Below, in pieces: positions 18,041-27,658 of a DNA stretch of 64,000 nucleotides. A model generated the notes under the pieces. That model did not search any database. It was not told the DNA's origin and worked only from the letters and a program-made list of their open reading frames with translations. Origin of the DNA: Pirellulaceae bacterium (lineage in GTDB: Bacteria; Planctomycetota; Planctomycetia; Pirellulales; Pirellulaceae); the NCBI GenBank assembly GCA_019636375.1, contig JAHBXS010000003.1:887671-951670 (forward strand). The letters are read 5' to 3'. The stretch's first letter is position 1; each line of letters opens with the position of its first letter. The translations under genes were made by a program, and so were the position numbers.

Positions 18041-19588
18041 TTAGTCCCGTGGGATCAGCATCTTTTCAAACGTGTCCAAATCTGTCTCTGCCGGTATTCT
18101 GCGGACCGATCCGTCGTACATCGTCACCAGCAACTGTTCTCCAGGCTCGAGTGCCATGAACATCGCCATCGCTTCGACGTGTGTCAGATCGTTGTTTTGC
18201 GTCCAGGGGACTCGTTTCGAACCTGCGATAAAACAGATCGTATTCGCCGTCCCGTTGGTAATGTCATTCAACACGTTCACGTCGGATTTAACCCAACACA
18301 TATTCGTCATGCCATCCGTGCCAAATAGTTCCGGCATTTTGTCCAGTAACGCTCGGTTGTGCGGGCTGTCCCACGGTTGGGACAAATCGAACTCTGCGTG
18401 AAGGTCCCCCTGGTTGATCAAGGGCAACAGGCTCACCCGCCAACTGAGGCTTTCATGTTGGTCTGGGTTGTCCAAGAAAGGAAGTCGCCCGTAGGCATCG
18501 TGATAGTTGTGCATGGCGATCAGCATTTGCCGTTGGTTGTTGAGGACTCTCACCTCTTGAGCCGAATTCTGAACGCCCTTGATGAACGCCTTGCCAATCG
18601 CTCCGCGAATTTCTACGCGCCGCCCGGTGGATCGAGCCCTCAGCGATTTGACCAATTCGGCACTTGTATCCGCTCCGCCCATCGGGAGCGGGAACTGCGG
18701 CATCGCTTCCGGCGACGACTTGAACTCGTCGATATATTTTTGTGCAATCGTTAAGATTCTTTGAACATCGGTTGCGTTGCGGCATTCGAGGTCCAATCCC
18801 AAACTGAGTTGGTCGTCAAAGTTAGCAAACAGGGTCAACCCGTCCACGGACTCCAGGGCTCGCAGGTCATCGACCAACTCGCTGGGGAGTGCTCCTTCCG
18901 CCTGGGCGATTCCTTCGGAAATCATTTTGCGTAGCGACTCCATGTCGACTGCCATGATGAAATCACTTCGAGGCGCTTGTCGAAATAGTTGGTCGGCCTC
19001 TTTGGTCGCTTCCGGCAATCCCTTGGGCAGCAGAGAATAGAGTGAACTAAAAGCGACGACTCGTCGATCTTCCAGAACAGCCACCGGGCTGGAATGTTCG
19101 GGGTCGAGTGGAAAATGCCGGATACCATCGATTTCCTCGCCGGGTGCTTGTTCAACTTGCTCTTTGAAGCGACTGTACCCAGGCGACGGAGAAAATGCCT
19201 GCTCGATGTAGAAGTGGACGGCAGGGTTGAGGCTGAAAGGCCCCTGGTCGCTCATCGCCGCCCAACGCTCGACCAGCAGCGTCAAATCCTTCGGCAGGGC
19301 GAGGACTCCGTGAACCGTTTTCGGCAAGTAGGGCATGTCGCTGAATGGGGTCGGGAATCTGCCGTCCTGGGCCATGTGTTTAAAAAACGGAGCTTGCGAC
19401 ATCCGCTCGAACTCGATTTCGAACATGATGTTGGTCACAAAGCTGCCACGGTCGTCAGCGGGTTGGTCCGAGCTTGCGGCAGGGCGATTTTGGGCAACCA
19501 AACTCGCTCCCATTCCACAAAGGTACACCGCTTGGCAAATTGCAACGGCGCGGAAAAGAATCAGCCATTTTAACTTTTTGTGTAACAT
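18041..19588 (-). CDS. Exported DUF1559 domain protein
   Basis: Start chosen at the ATG at 19588 (preceded by GAGG), which gives a signal peptide LKWLILFRAVAICQAVYL; the frame stays open to 19729. About 515 residues. The C-terminal half is a DUF1559-type domain (NNQRQMLIAMHNYHDAYGRLP, SLSWRVSLLPLINQ, ANTICFIAG, YDGSVRRIPA), but the usual pilin-like N-terminus is absent. The N-terminal half is a DUF3352-like or other unassigned domain. It is the first gene of the operon with the GntR regulator and ABC exporter, so it may be a surface protein exported or monitored with them. Confidence 0.75.
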   Translation of the reverse strand: MLHKKLKWLILFRAVAICQAVYLCGMGASLVAQNRPAASSDQPADDRGSFVTNIMFEIEFERMSQAPFFKHMAQDGRFPTPFSDMPYLPKTVHGVLALPKDLTLLVERWAAMSDQGPFSLNPAVHFYIEQAFSPSPGYSRFKEQVEQAPGEEIDGIRHFPLDPEHSSPVAVLEDRRVVAFSSLYSLLPKGLPEATKEADQLFRQAPRSDFIMAVDMESLRKMISEGIAQAEGALPSELVDDLRALESVDGLTLFANFDDQLSLGLDLECRNATDVQRILTIAQKYIDEFKSSPEAMPQFPLPMGGADTSAELVKSLRARSTGRRVEIRGAIGKAFIKGVQNSAQEVRVLNNQRQMLIAMHNYHDAYGRLPFLDNPDQHESLSWRVSLLPLINQGDLHAEFDLSQPWDSPHNRALLDKMPELFGTDGMTNMCWVKSDVNVLNDITNGTANTICFIAGSKRVPWTQNNDLTHVEAMAMFMALEPGEQLLVTMYDGSVRRIPAETDLDTFEKMLIPRD

Positions 19589-19835
19589 TGGTGCCTCGAA
19601 AAAATTTGTAATCAATGGGTTATCAACGACCAACCATTGGGGAATCGAACCGTTATTACGTTTACCAACAATTGACATCCCAATGGCTTCGTTTGACTTT
19701 TCAACACAAGCCCTTTGTGCATTGCTCAATTAGTACACCAATGCACAAAGGCGGTCAAGGGTTTGGGGTCGAAAAAAAGGAAAATTCTGTCGCTTCTCGC
19801 CGTACGCCAGCAAAACTTGAAAACGCCTATGAAAC

Positions 19836-19914
19836 GTAGCGGAAGTCGGCAAAACTTTCGGGAAACGCAAAATGGCACTGAGACGTGACGAAAGTCTTGA
19901 CGACTTCCGCTACG
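19836..19914. repeat. Dispersed palindromic repeat (family B, copy 2)
   Basis: Left end gtagcggaagtcggcaaaac and right end gtcttgacgacttccgctac are inverted relative to one another, like the copy at 4197-4276. It occupies the gap between the divergently transcribed DUF1559 gene and the sigma-factor gene. The rest of the 460-base gap presumably holds both promoters. Confidence 0.6.
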
Positions 19915-20052
19915 AACGCCCTCCAATGCTGGGATTTAGCGAAATTAGGTGATTTTCCTGACGCTTTTGTCACCAAATGGCGATTGGGGCACACCTATTG
20001 ATACCTTTGGGCAAGTAAATTGAGATTTCACGATGTTTGATTGAGGTGGCAG

Positions 20053-21849
20053 ATGAATACGCTGGTTGATTCGACCCGAAATGAAGATGCTGGCCTTTGG
20101 CAACGGGTGCTGGCGGGCGAACCAGCGGCTTTTGAAGAGGTCGTCACCAAGTACCAGAACCTAGTCGCGGCCGTGGCCTACAGTTCCACCGGAAATTTCG
20201 CGCTCAGTGAAGAGGTCACCCAAGAGACGTTTTGGCAGGCGTGGCGGCAAAGGTTTCAGTTGCGAGATCATTCACGACTGGCCCCTTGGTTGTGCGGTAT
20301 CGCGAGGAACTTGGCAGCGCAAACTTCGAAAAGGGAATCGCGACATGCCGCCGAGGAGCTGATCTTCGACTTCGGTTCAACCTTTGACGACCCTGTACAG
20401 AATTCGATTTCCACTGAGGAACGCGCGATCGTTTGGGAGACGCTTGCCGAGATTCCCGAGACCTATCGTGAGGCTCTGGTGTTGTTTTATCGTGAGGGGC
20501 ATTCGATGGCGGAGGTTGCGGCGGCGCTGGACGTTTCGGTCGACGTCGCCAAACAACGGGTCCATCGCGGACGCGAGTTGTTGCGGGCGACGCTGGCGAC
20601 TCGCGTCGAGGACGTTCTGGTCCGCAGCCGCCCGGGACGATCCCTCACAACCAAAGTCATGGTCGGAATGGCGGCGCTGGGTGCATCGCTGAAGGCAACC
20701 GCCAGCGCGGCAACGGCCAGCGCGGCAACGGTGGGAGCAACCACGGCGGGTACATTCACCGCAACTGAAATCGCGAAAGCGGCTGCGGTCAATACAGCGG
20801 GTGGTGCGGTTGCCGCAACAGTAAAATCTGCCGCGATGACAGGTGCGGCCGGAGGACTGTTGGGTGGTTTGGTCGGAGCTGCGGGAGGATTAGGAGGGGC
20901 TTACTTGGGGAGCTTTCTGCCCGCTCAAATGGCCGAGACGATGGCTGAAAGAAAGCTACTCGAAAAACATGGTCGCCGCACTTTTGCAGCAGCCCTCATA
21001 TTTACGGCAATTATCTTGGTTCAAACACTGCTCTTGTTTATCCCCGGTGGTCTGTTCTGGTATTTCTTGTTGCTCGTGATTGTGACGTTGGTGTTTGTCG
21101 CGACGACGATCATCTTGGCTGTCAAAACTCAGTGGGAGGTTCAAAAACTTCGCGCAGGCCTCGCTCCTGACGCCGAGCCCAATCCCTCGCCGCTCCGACG
21201 CAAAATCATTCCTAGCAGGTTCATCTATCGCGGGCGGCGGTTTACCAGTCGCTGGAGACTCTTCGGAGTTCCCTTGATTGACATTCAGTTTAGCGACGTG
21301 TTTGCTGGCGGGAATCAAGCGAAGACGCAACCCGGAAAGGCCTTCGGCTGGGTCGCGATCGGCGATCGCGCGACAGGTTTATTGTTCGCGGCGGGTGGGC
21401 TGGCCAAGGGGCTGATTGCGATCGGAGGTTTGGCGATTGGAGGAATTGCATTTGGAGGTGGTGCGGTCGGCGTTCTGGCGATTGGCGGTGGCGCTCTTGG
21501 TGTGATGGCATTCGGTGGGTTGGCGGTCGGCTATGAAGCGGTCGGTGGAGGTGCAATCGCTTGGCATGTTGCAACGGGGGGCGGAGCGATTGCTGGGCAT
21601 TTGGCGGTCGGCGGTGGGGCTTGGGCGCAAGACTTTGCGGTCGGCGGCGATGCCTGGGCGGCTGAGGCCAACACCGAATTGGCAAAAGAACTGGCGCAGA
21701 CCAAATCGAAAATCTGGATGATCGAGTGGATGGCGAAAAACCAGCTCTTGTACCTGGCAGTGATCCTGACCATCTCGTTCCTCCCCATGCTTCTCTTACG
21801 TTTCGTTTACCGCAAGGAACTACGCGAAGGGTTGATTGAGGAAAAGTAG
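20053..21849 (+). CDS. ECF sigma factor with membrane and glycine-rich C-terminal extension
   Basis: Start at ATG 20053, preceded by GAGGTGG. Residues ~10-190 are an ECF sigma-70 factor: region 2 (FEEVVTKYQNLVAAVAYSST, ETFWQAWR, APWLCGIARNLA) and region 4 (LAEIPETYREALVLFYREGH, VAAALDVSVDVAKQRVHRGR). An Ala/Gly-rich linker follows, then two transmembrane helices (~310-356), a soluble stretch, a glycine-rich array of AIGG/AFGG-type repeats (~430-535) and a last transmembrane helix. The sigma factor would be held at the membrane. No anti-sigma gene is adjacent, so the tail may replace one; this is inference. About 598 residues, far beyond the usual ~190. Confidence 0.85.
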   Translation: MNTLVDSTRNEDAGLWQRVLAGEPAAFEEVVTKYQNLVAAVAYSSTGNFALSEEVTQETFWQAWRQRFQLRDHSRLAPWLCGIARNLAAQTSKRESRHAAEELIFDFGSTFDDPVQNSISTEERAIVWETLAEIPETYREALVLFYREGHSMAEVAAALDVSVDVAKQRVHRGRELLRATLATRVEDVLVRSRPGRSLTTKVMVGMAALGASLKATASAATASAATVGATTAGTFTATEIAKAAAVNTAGGAVAATVKSAAMTGAAGGLLGGLVGAAGGLGGAYLGSFLPAQMAETMAERKLLEKHGRRTFAAALIFTAIILVQTLLLFIPGGLFWYFLLLVIVTLVFVATTIILAVKTQWEVQKLRAGLAPDAEPNPSPLRRKIIPSRFIYRGRRFTSRWRLFGVPLIDIQFSDVFAGGNQAKTQPGKAFGWVAIGDRATGLLFAAGGLAKGLIAIGGLAIGGIAFGGGAVGVLAIGGGALGVMAFGGLAVGYEAVGGGAIAWHVATGGGAIAGHLAVGGGAWAQDFAVGGDAWAAEANTELAKELAQTKSKIWMIEWMAKNQLLYLAVILTISFLPMLLLRFVYRKELREGLIEEK

Positions 21850-21850
21850 T

Positions 21851-21869
21851 GACAGGTTGGCAACCTGTC
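21851..21869. repeat. Perfect palindrome after the sigma factor gene (family C)
   Basis: gacaggttggcaacctgtc has 9-bp arms around one base and begins 2 bases after the sigma-factor stop codon. A related copy occurs at 24287-24310. No T-run follows, so it is probably a REP-like repeat rather than an intrinsic terminator. Confidence 0.5.
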
Positions 21870-21974
21870 CTACGGTCGCTTGACGGCGTTGCGCTCGGGC
21901 TTTATTCTCGATGTGGGGTCGGTGGAACGATTGGTGGTTCCCGAGTGTATTGAAGTCCTAAGAGGAATCTCATT

Positions 21975-24122
21975 GTGTTCAACTCACTTAAACTGTTGGC
22001 TTGTGCGGTCGTGTTGTTTACCGGTTTGCAAACCGGTCTTGTATGGGGGCAAACCTTGAAGTATCCAGAATCGAAAACCGTCGAACAGTTTGACGAGTAC
22101 TTCGGCACCCGCGTTGCTGACCCATTTCGCTGGCTGGAAGACGATGTGCGGGTATCCGCCGATGTCGAAGCCTGGGTCGAGGCTCAGAACAAAGTCACGC
22201 TCGGCTATTTGGAAAGCCTTCCCTATCGCGAAGAGATCAAAAACCGCCTGACCAAACTGTGGGACTTCGAAAAATTCGGGGTCCCGTCGCAAGAAGGCCC
22301 GTTCTACTATTACGCCAAAAACGATGGGCTGCAAAATCAGTTTGTGATCTACCAACTCAGGTCGCTTGACGACGAGCCGCAGGTGTTGATCGATCCTAAC
22401 CAATGGTCGGAAGATGGCACCATCGCGTTGGGCGGGATGTCTTTTAGTCACGACGGAAAACATGTGGCCTACTCGTTTTCCGAAGGTGGTTCTGACTGGA
22501 TGACTTGGAAGGTCATGAACACGGAGACGGGCGAAATTTTGGAAGACGAAATTCGCTGGACGAAGTTCACCAGTGCCTCTTGGTCGGGGGACAATCAAGG
22601 CTTCTTCTATAGCGCGTTCGATGCCCCAGAAGAAGGCCAAACGTTCCAAAGCCTGAACCTTAACCAAAAAGTCTACTATCATCGACTGGGGACTCCTCAA
22701 TCAGAAGACACGTTGATTCATGCCGACGCCGACAATCCGGAATGGGGCTTCAATGCCGAAGTCACCGAGGACGGTCGCTATCTCGTCATCACTGTTTGGA
22801 AAGGGACCGACGACAAGTACCGGATTCTCTATCGCGATTTGCAAAACGCTCAGTCTGAACTCGTGATGCTCGTCGATAACTTCGATCAAGAATATACCTT
22901 CATTGGTAACGAGGGGAGCCGGTTGTATTTCAAGACCGACCGAGCGGCTCCCAACCGAGCCATCGTCTCGATCGACGTGGGGGCTGCCGAGGCGGATTGG
23001 CAAGTCGTTGTTCCTGAGGCTGATGAGACGTTGATCGGGGCCGGCATGGTCGGCGATTACCTGTTTACCGAGTATCTCAAAGACGCCGTGACGCAAGTCC
23101 AGATTTATGACTTGAACGGGAAGCATGTACGCGATGTGGCGTTCCCTGGGATCGGAACGGCGTCGGGATTCTCGGGGCGTCGCTCGGACCGCGAGACGTT
23201 TTATTCGTTCTCCAGTTTTAATCGACCGGCCAGTATCTATCGTTACGATTTGGCGAGTGGCGAAAGCTCGTTATGGAAAACGGCCGAAGTCGATTTTCAA
23301 CCCGATGATTTTGTGGTCGAACAAGTCTTCTTCACGAGTCGCGATGGCACGAAAGTTCCGATGTTTATCGCCCACAAAAAAGGTTTGAAAAAAGACGGAA
23401 CAAATCCGACCTTGTTGTACGGTTATGGCGGGTTCAACATTTCACTCACGCCGACTTTTTCGGTTTCGCGTCTGCAGTGGATGGAAATGGGTGGCGTGTT
23501 CGCGATGCCGAACTTGCGGGGTGGTGGCGAGTACGGGGAACGCTGGCACAAGGCGGGAACCAAGACCCAAAAACAAAACGTGTTTGATGACTTTATCGCT
23601 GCCGGGGAATGGTTGATCGCCAACGGTTACACGAGTCCCCAGCATTTGGGAATCCAGGGGGGGAGCAACGGCGGTTTGCTGGTGGGTGCCTGCATGACGC
23701 AACGGCCTGATTTGTTTGGGGCTTGCCTCCCCGCCGTCGGCGTGATGGACATGCTGCGGTTTCAAGAGTTTACGGCTGGGCGATTCTGGGTGGACGATTA
23801 TGGCAGCAGCCAGAATTCCGCCGAAGAATTTGCGGCTTTGCATGCCTATTCGCCGTATCACAATCTTCGCGATGGGGTGGCCTACCCGCCAACGGTCATC
23901 ACGACCGCCGATCACGACGACCGCGTGGTGCCGGGGCATAGTTTCAAGTTCGCCGCGCGATTGCAGGCCGCTCATGCGGGTGAAGCACCGGTGTTAATCC
24001 GCATCGACACCAAGGCCGGCCACGGTGCTGGAAAACCGACGGCCAAGATCATCGAAGAGTCAGCCGACCTCTGGGCATTTTTGGTCAAGCATCTCGGGAT
24101 GCAACCAAAATTCCAGCAGTAG
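21975..24122 (+). CDS. Prolyl oligopeptidase family serine peptidase (S9)
   Basis: Starts at GTG 21975 after AAGAGGA. A 715-residue protein with a signal peptide (LLACAVVLFTGLQTGLVWGQ), the N-terminal family segment FRWLEDD, a beta-propeller (~80-430) and a C-terminal alpha/beta-hydrolase domain. Catalytic residues appear in GIQGGSNGGLLVG (Ser), TTADHDDRVVPGHS (Asp) and DTKAGHGAGKP (His). It cleaves short peptides after proline, here probably in the periplasm. Monocistronic. Length matches the family. Confidence 0.95.
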   Translation: MFNSLKLLACAVVLFTGLQTGLVWGQTLKYPESKTVEQFDEYFGTRVADPFRWLEDDVRVSADVEAWVEAQNKVTLGYLESLPYREEIKNRLTKLWDFEKFGVPSQEGPFYYYAKNDGLQNQFVIYQLRSLDDEPQVLIDPNQWSEDGTIALGGMSFSHDGKHVAYSFSEGGSDWMTWKVMNTETGEILEDEIRWTKFTSASWSGDNQGFFYSAFDAPEEGQTFQSLNLNQKVYYHRLGTPQSEDTLIHADADNPEWGFNAEVTEDGRYLVITVWKGTDDKYRILYRDLQNAQSELVMLVDNFDQEYTFIGNEGSRLYFKTDRAAPNRAIVSIDVGAAEADWQVVVPEADETLIGAGMVGDYLFTEYLKDAVTQVQIYDLNGKHVRDVAFPGIGTASGFSGRRSDRETFYSFSSFNRPASIYRYDLASGESSLWKTAEVDFQPDDFVVEQVFFTSRDGTKVPMFIAHKKGLKKDGTNPTLLYGYGGFNISLTPTFSVSRLQWMEMGGVFAMPNLRGGGEYGERWHKAGTKTQKQNVFDDFIAAGEWLIANGYTSPQHLGIQGGSNGGLLVGACMTQRPDLFGACLPAVGVMDMLRFQEFTAGRFWVDDYGSSQNSAEEFAALHAYSPYHNLRDGVAYPPTVITTADHDDRVVPGHSFKFAARLQAAHAGEAPVLIRIDTKAGHGAGKPTAKIIEESADLWAFLVKHLGMQPKFQQ

Positions 24123-24286
24123 CCGGCTGTGGAAGTTTCGAGTGATGAACGTAGCCTCCGTCGCCCGACCGTGGGCTGACATACCAACTCAATGACCACC
24201 AGCCGATTACACCGGATGGGGGGCATTGGTCGAGCGGTTTTTATCCTCCGTCTAGCGAAGGAGACTACGATAGAAGCTGGGTGTAA

Positions 24287-24310
24287 GAAAGGTTGGCAAC
24301 CTGTCCTACA
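24287..24310. repeat. Partial copy of the ggttggcaacctgtcctac repeat (family C)
   Basis: aggttggcaacctgtcctac repeats the 3' part of the palindrome at 21851-21869 including its downstream tcctac. It lies in the 210-base gap between the convergent peptidase and cytochrome genes. Confidence 0.5.
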
Positions 24311-24331
24311 CGCCGCCGAACTCTAAGAGCT

Positions 24332-24709
24332 TTATTTGTGTTTATCGTGGCAAGCCTTGCAGTTGGTCGCTTGCTTAAGTCCCTTGCCAGCATCTTCTTG
24401 GCCCAGCATGACCCGATTCATCGCCACTATGATTTTGGTGGTCGCAGCTTCCCAATCTGCTCGCTCACCCTTGGCTGGATCGTTGTCGAGCAAATCGACG
24501 TACAGCGCGAGGAGCTTTTTCATTTCTTCTTCGGAGGCATCACCCCCGGCGACCTTGTTCAGCAAACTATCCTTCCCATGAGCTATTTTCATGATCTCCG
24601 AAATGGAGTGTTCTGGATCGGCCTGGAGGCCAGTTCTCGTCTGTTCGTCGTTGATCATAAACGATGAGACTAAGAACAAGGAAAGCAGAGCGACAGAAAA
24701 CGTTTTCAT
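24332..24709 (-). CDS. Small periplasmic cytochrome c-like protein
   Basis: A 125-residue protein with a signal peptide (FSVALLSLFLVSSF) and a single C-terminal haem-binding motif CKACH near residue 118. The helical region before it (IMKIAHGKDSLLNKVAGG..ALYVDLLDNDPAKGE) resembles cytochrome c' / planctomycete 'cytochrome c' small proteins, in which the haem motif is also at the C-terminus. Likely an electron carrier in the periplasm. Monocistronic. Confidence 0.75.
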   Translation of the reverse strand: MKTFSVALLSLFLVSSFMINDEQTRTGLQADPEHSISEIMKIAHGKDSLLNKVAGGDASEEEMKKLLALYVDLLDNDPAKGERADWEAATTKIIVAMNRVMLGQEDAGKGLKQATNCKACHDKHK

Positions 24710-24864
24710 AAGGAAACCTCAGTAAAGAATAAAGGGACATACCAAAAGTAGATCGTACCGATATCTTGCCCCATTTTAGCTAATTCAAAACCACGCGGCG
24801 GGATCCGTAACGAGAATTTTTCATGAAATTTCGGTATCCGTTTCTACCGATGATACCAGTCGAT

Positions 24865-26115
24865 TTATACCGCGATCGCTTGGGCGGGGACGGGGAAATG
24901 TTGGCACAAATCGGAGACTTCGCCGCGAATGCGAGATAGGACGGTTTCGTCGTCGACGTGTTTGAGGACCGTTAAAATCCACTCGCCGATCGTTTCCATC
25001 TGATTGGGGCCCATGCCGCGAGTCGTCAGGGCAGGGGTACCGATGCGAATGCCGCTGGGGTCCATCGGCTTTCGCTCGTCGTAGGGGATCATGTTTTTGT
25101 TAACCGTGATCCCGCAGCGGTCGAGGGTTTCTTCCGCTTGTTTGCCGCCAATTCCAAACGGTGTGACATCGACCAGCATCAAGTGTGTGTCGGTGCCACC
25201 GGAAATTAACCGCAGTCCACCGGCCATGAGTTTTTCGGCGAGGGCTTTGGCGTTTTCGATGACTGTTTTGGAATAGGTTTTGAATTCGGGACGGAGGGCT
25301 TCGCCAAAACAAACCGCTTTGCCGGCGATCACGTGCATCAGCGGACCCCCTTGGCAACCGGGGAAGACCATGCGGTTGACGTCTTTGGCGTAGGCTTCGC
25401 GCCCCACGATCAGACCGCCACGCGGGCCGCGCAGCGTTTTGTGGGTGGTTGTCGTTACGAGGTCGGCGACCTCGACGGGATTGTTGTACAAACCGGCGGC
25501 GACCAAGCCCGCGTAGTGCGCCATGTCGACAAAAAGTTTCGCTCCGACATCGTCGGCGATTTCGCGGAACTTTGTATGAGGTATCTCGCGCGGGTAAGCA
25601 CTGGCACCGGCGACGATCAGTTTGGGTTTGTGTTCGCGAGCAAGTTTGGCGACTTGATCGAAGTCCAGCAGATGGTCGTCTTGTCGGACACCATAGTGGA
25701 GGAAGTTGTACATCTTCCCGGAAACATTGAGTTTCATCCCGTGGGTCAGGTGCCCGCCGTGAGCAAGGTCGAGACCAAGGACGGTGGTGCCCGGTTCGAT
25801 GAGACTCCAGTAAGTCGCTTGGTTCGCTTGCGAGCCACTGTGGGGTTGGACGTTCGCAAATTCCGCTCCGAACAATTGACAAGCTCGGTCGATGGCGAGT
25901 TGTTCGACTTTGTCGACGACCTCGCAACCTCCGTAGTAGCGGCGACCTGGATAGCCTTCGGCGTATTTATTGGTGAGCACTCCCCCGACGGCCTCCATCA
26001 CTGCGGGGCTGGTGTAGTTTTCACTGGCAATCATTTCGAGGCCATCGTGCTGTCGATGAGCTTCGGCATTGATCAAATCAAAAATTGCTGGGTCTTGGTG
26101 TGCAAGTGAGTGCAT
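24865..26115 (-). CDS. glyA: Serine hydroxymethyltransferase
   Basis: A 416-residue PLP enzyme that interconverts serine and glycine with transfer of a one-carbon unit to tetrahydrofolate. Visible signatures: [34 protein letters not shown], the HSGSQAN PLP contact, and the lysine that binds PLP in [14 protein letters not shown] (near residue 229). Full family length. Monocistronic; no riboswitch was seen in its ~150-base leader. Confidence 0.97.
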   Translation of the reverse strand: MHSLAHQDPAIFDLINAEAHRQHDGLEMIASENYTSPAVMEAVGGVLTNKYAEGYPGRRYYGGCEVVDKVEQLAIDRACQLFGAEFANVQPHSGSQANQATYWSLIEPGTTVLGLDLAHGGHLTHGMKLNVSGKMYNFLHYGVRQDDHLLDFDQVAKLAREHKPKLIVAGASAYPREIPHTKFREIADDVGAKLFVDMAHYAGLVAAGLYNNPVEVADLVTTTTHKTLRGPRGGLIVGREAYAKDVNRMVFPGCQGGPLMHVIAGKAVCFGEALRPEFKTYSKTVIENAKALAEKLMAGGLRLISGGTDTHLMLVDVTPFGIGGKQAEETLDRCGITVNKNMIPYDERKPMDPSGIRIGTPALTTRGMGPNQMETIGEWILTVLKHVDDETVLSRIRGEVSDLCQHFPVPAQAIAV

Positions 26116-26269
26116 GGCTCGCCAATTGTTTTAAGACTGGATAGTGTGGTAAACAAAATAACCGTGCTATTACAATAACAGATTTGGCAAGCTGGTGGGA
26201 CTTGGGGCTACCTCGCCGAATGCATGGATTTTCGCGTTGTCCCGTGACAGAAAACCTATGGAATCGCGT

Positions 26270-26965
26270 TTAGAATCCAGCGGCGGCGAAGGAAATCTCT
26301 TCGGCGAGGACGAGTTTGGCGCTGCGTTCGGCGTGGGTGGGGAAGTCGGCGAAAGTAGTTGACAAATGGCCGATGTTCGAAAGTTGGGTAGGGTTCAGAT
26401 TGTACTCCCCGGCGATGGACAGTGAACTGAGTCGCTCAAGGCTGGTGGTGCTGGAGGGGTTGATCGTCAGCGCATGTTCATAGGCGGAAATGGCTTGTGG
26501 GATTTGTCCATTCGCTTCGTAGACTTTGCCGATTTCGGCAAACGTTACGTCGCGGGGAAAGGCAAAACGTGTCACTTCTTCGAGACTGGCCAACGCTTCA
26601 GAAAGACGACCTTGTTCCCGTTGTACGCACCCAAGCTGGAACCAGGCCTCTGGATTTTCGTTGTCACAGTCAAGGGCGATTTCAAGCAGTTCTTCTGCTC
26701 GACCAAACTCTCGCTCGCCTCGATAAATCTGGCCGAGGTTGACTAAATACTCGGCGCGCGTGTCGAGCGTAATGGCGTGCTCGATGGAGGCCAGCGATTG
26801 GTCGGTATGGCCCGTTTGATAGAGCACGAGACCGGCCTGGTACCAAGCCTCGGCGTTGGTCGGGTCGAGGTAGATGACTTGAGCAAATCCATCGGCGGCC
26901 ACTTTAAGATTTCCTTGCTCTACCGCCTGGTGAGCTGCTTGCATCAAGTCATCGAGAAAACCCAT
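26270..26965 (-). CDS. TPR repeat protein
   Basis: A 231-residue protein made of about five 34-residue tetratricopeptide repeats (for example AADGFAQVIYLDPTNAEAWY, SLASIEHAITLDTRAEYLVN, PQAISAYEHALTINPSSTT), with no signal peptide. Likely a cytoplasmic scaffold. No clear partner among its neighbours. Confidence 0.8.
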   Translation of the reverse strand: MGFLDDLMQAAHQAVEQGNLKVAADGFAQVIYLDPTNAEAWYQAGLVLYQTGHTDQSLASIEHAITLDTRAEYLVNLGQIYRGEREFGRAEELLEIALDCDNENPEAWFQLGCVQREQGRLSEALASLEEVTRFAFPRDVTFAEIGKVYEANGQIPQAISAYEHALTINPSSTTSLERLSSLSIAGEYNLNPTQLSNIGHLSTTFADFPTHAERSAKLVLAEEISFAAAGF

Positions 26966-27172
26966 TTATCTGGCCCCATCCTGCGGTCAAAACGTCTTTG
27001 GCGGATTTGAAAAGGTACAAGCTCTTCTTTTCGCGACACCACAAAGTTGCCATCGGCCCTTGGACGAAAAATTTTCACCTTTGCCGTCGAATCACTGCAT
27101 AAAGCGAACTTTTTTTGGTGGCGACGACTCAAGATGCTAGTAGTTTTCCGTGAGTTTGCTGATTGATCGGAT

Positions 27173-27535
27173 TTACCAGCGTCGCGGAAATCCCTGCGAT
27201 TGCGGTGGATAATACTGCGGGTGAATTGGGCCATACTGCGGTTGCCCGTAATAGGGCTGGACTGGAACGTTTTGGTAAGGCCCAGGACCCCACTGTGGAC
27301 CTTGATAGCGGTTGTCTCGATTCCTGCCGACCTCTCGTCCAACCAAGCCCCCGACGACGGCTCCCGTGATAATCCCGGCTGCTGGGCGGTCATTTTTGGC
27401 CCCGATGAGACCGCCGACGATCCCACCCACGACGGCACCACGACGGGTTCCTTGTTGTTTGAAGGATTGGGCCTCGGCCGTGCTGGCGCTGATCAAAAAT
27501 AGTCCGATTCCGACGATGGCAACTCGTAGCAGCAT
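27173..27535 (-). CDS. Exported glycine-zipper protein
   Basis: Start at ATG 27535 with an upstream GGAG; a longer frame to 27634 is not favoured. About 120 residues. Signal peptide (LLRVAIVGIGLFLISASTAEA), then a glycine-zipper pair (GAVVGGIVGGLIGA and GIITGAVVGGLVGREVG) typical of small outer-membrane-associated proteins, then a Pro/Gln/Tyr-rich tail ending PQSQGFPRRW. Likely an envelope lipid-interacting protein; role unknown. Confidence 0.7.
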   Translation of the reverse strand: MLLRVAIVGIGLFLISASTAEAQSFKQQGTRRGAVVGGIVGGLIGAKNDRPAAGIITGAVVGGLVGREVGRNRDNRYQGPQWGPGPYQNVPVQPYYGQPQYGPIHPQYYPPQSQGFPRRW

Positions 27536-27658
27536 GATGTTCTCCGGTTGAGGTGGTTTGTTGTGTTGCCCTATTGTTACGATCAAGTCCGAATGGTCAA
27601 CCGTGAAGTTTTTTTGTGCGTGTTTTTGGAACACTTGTTTGGAGTCTTGTCGGAGAGG

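Noticed and set aside
21850..21970. Palindrome after the sigma gene as an intrinsic terminator
   Set aside because: No T-run follows, and a related sequence occurs at 24287, so a repeat family is more likely.
25333..26109. 258-codon open frame on the + strand opposite glyA
   Set aside because: It mirrors the glyA reading frame, has no ribosome site or recognisable protein, and results from the codon composition of glyA.
26116..26269. Possible glycine riboswitch before glyA
   Set aside because: The leader is short and I could not find the conserved glycine-aptamer core or a terminator.
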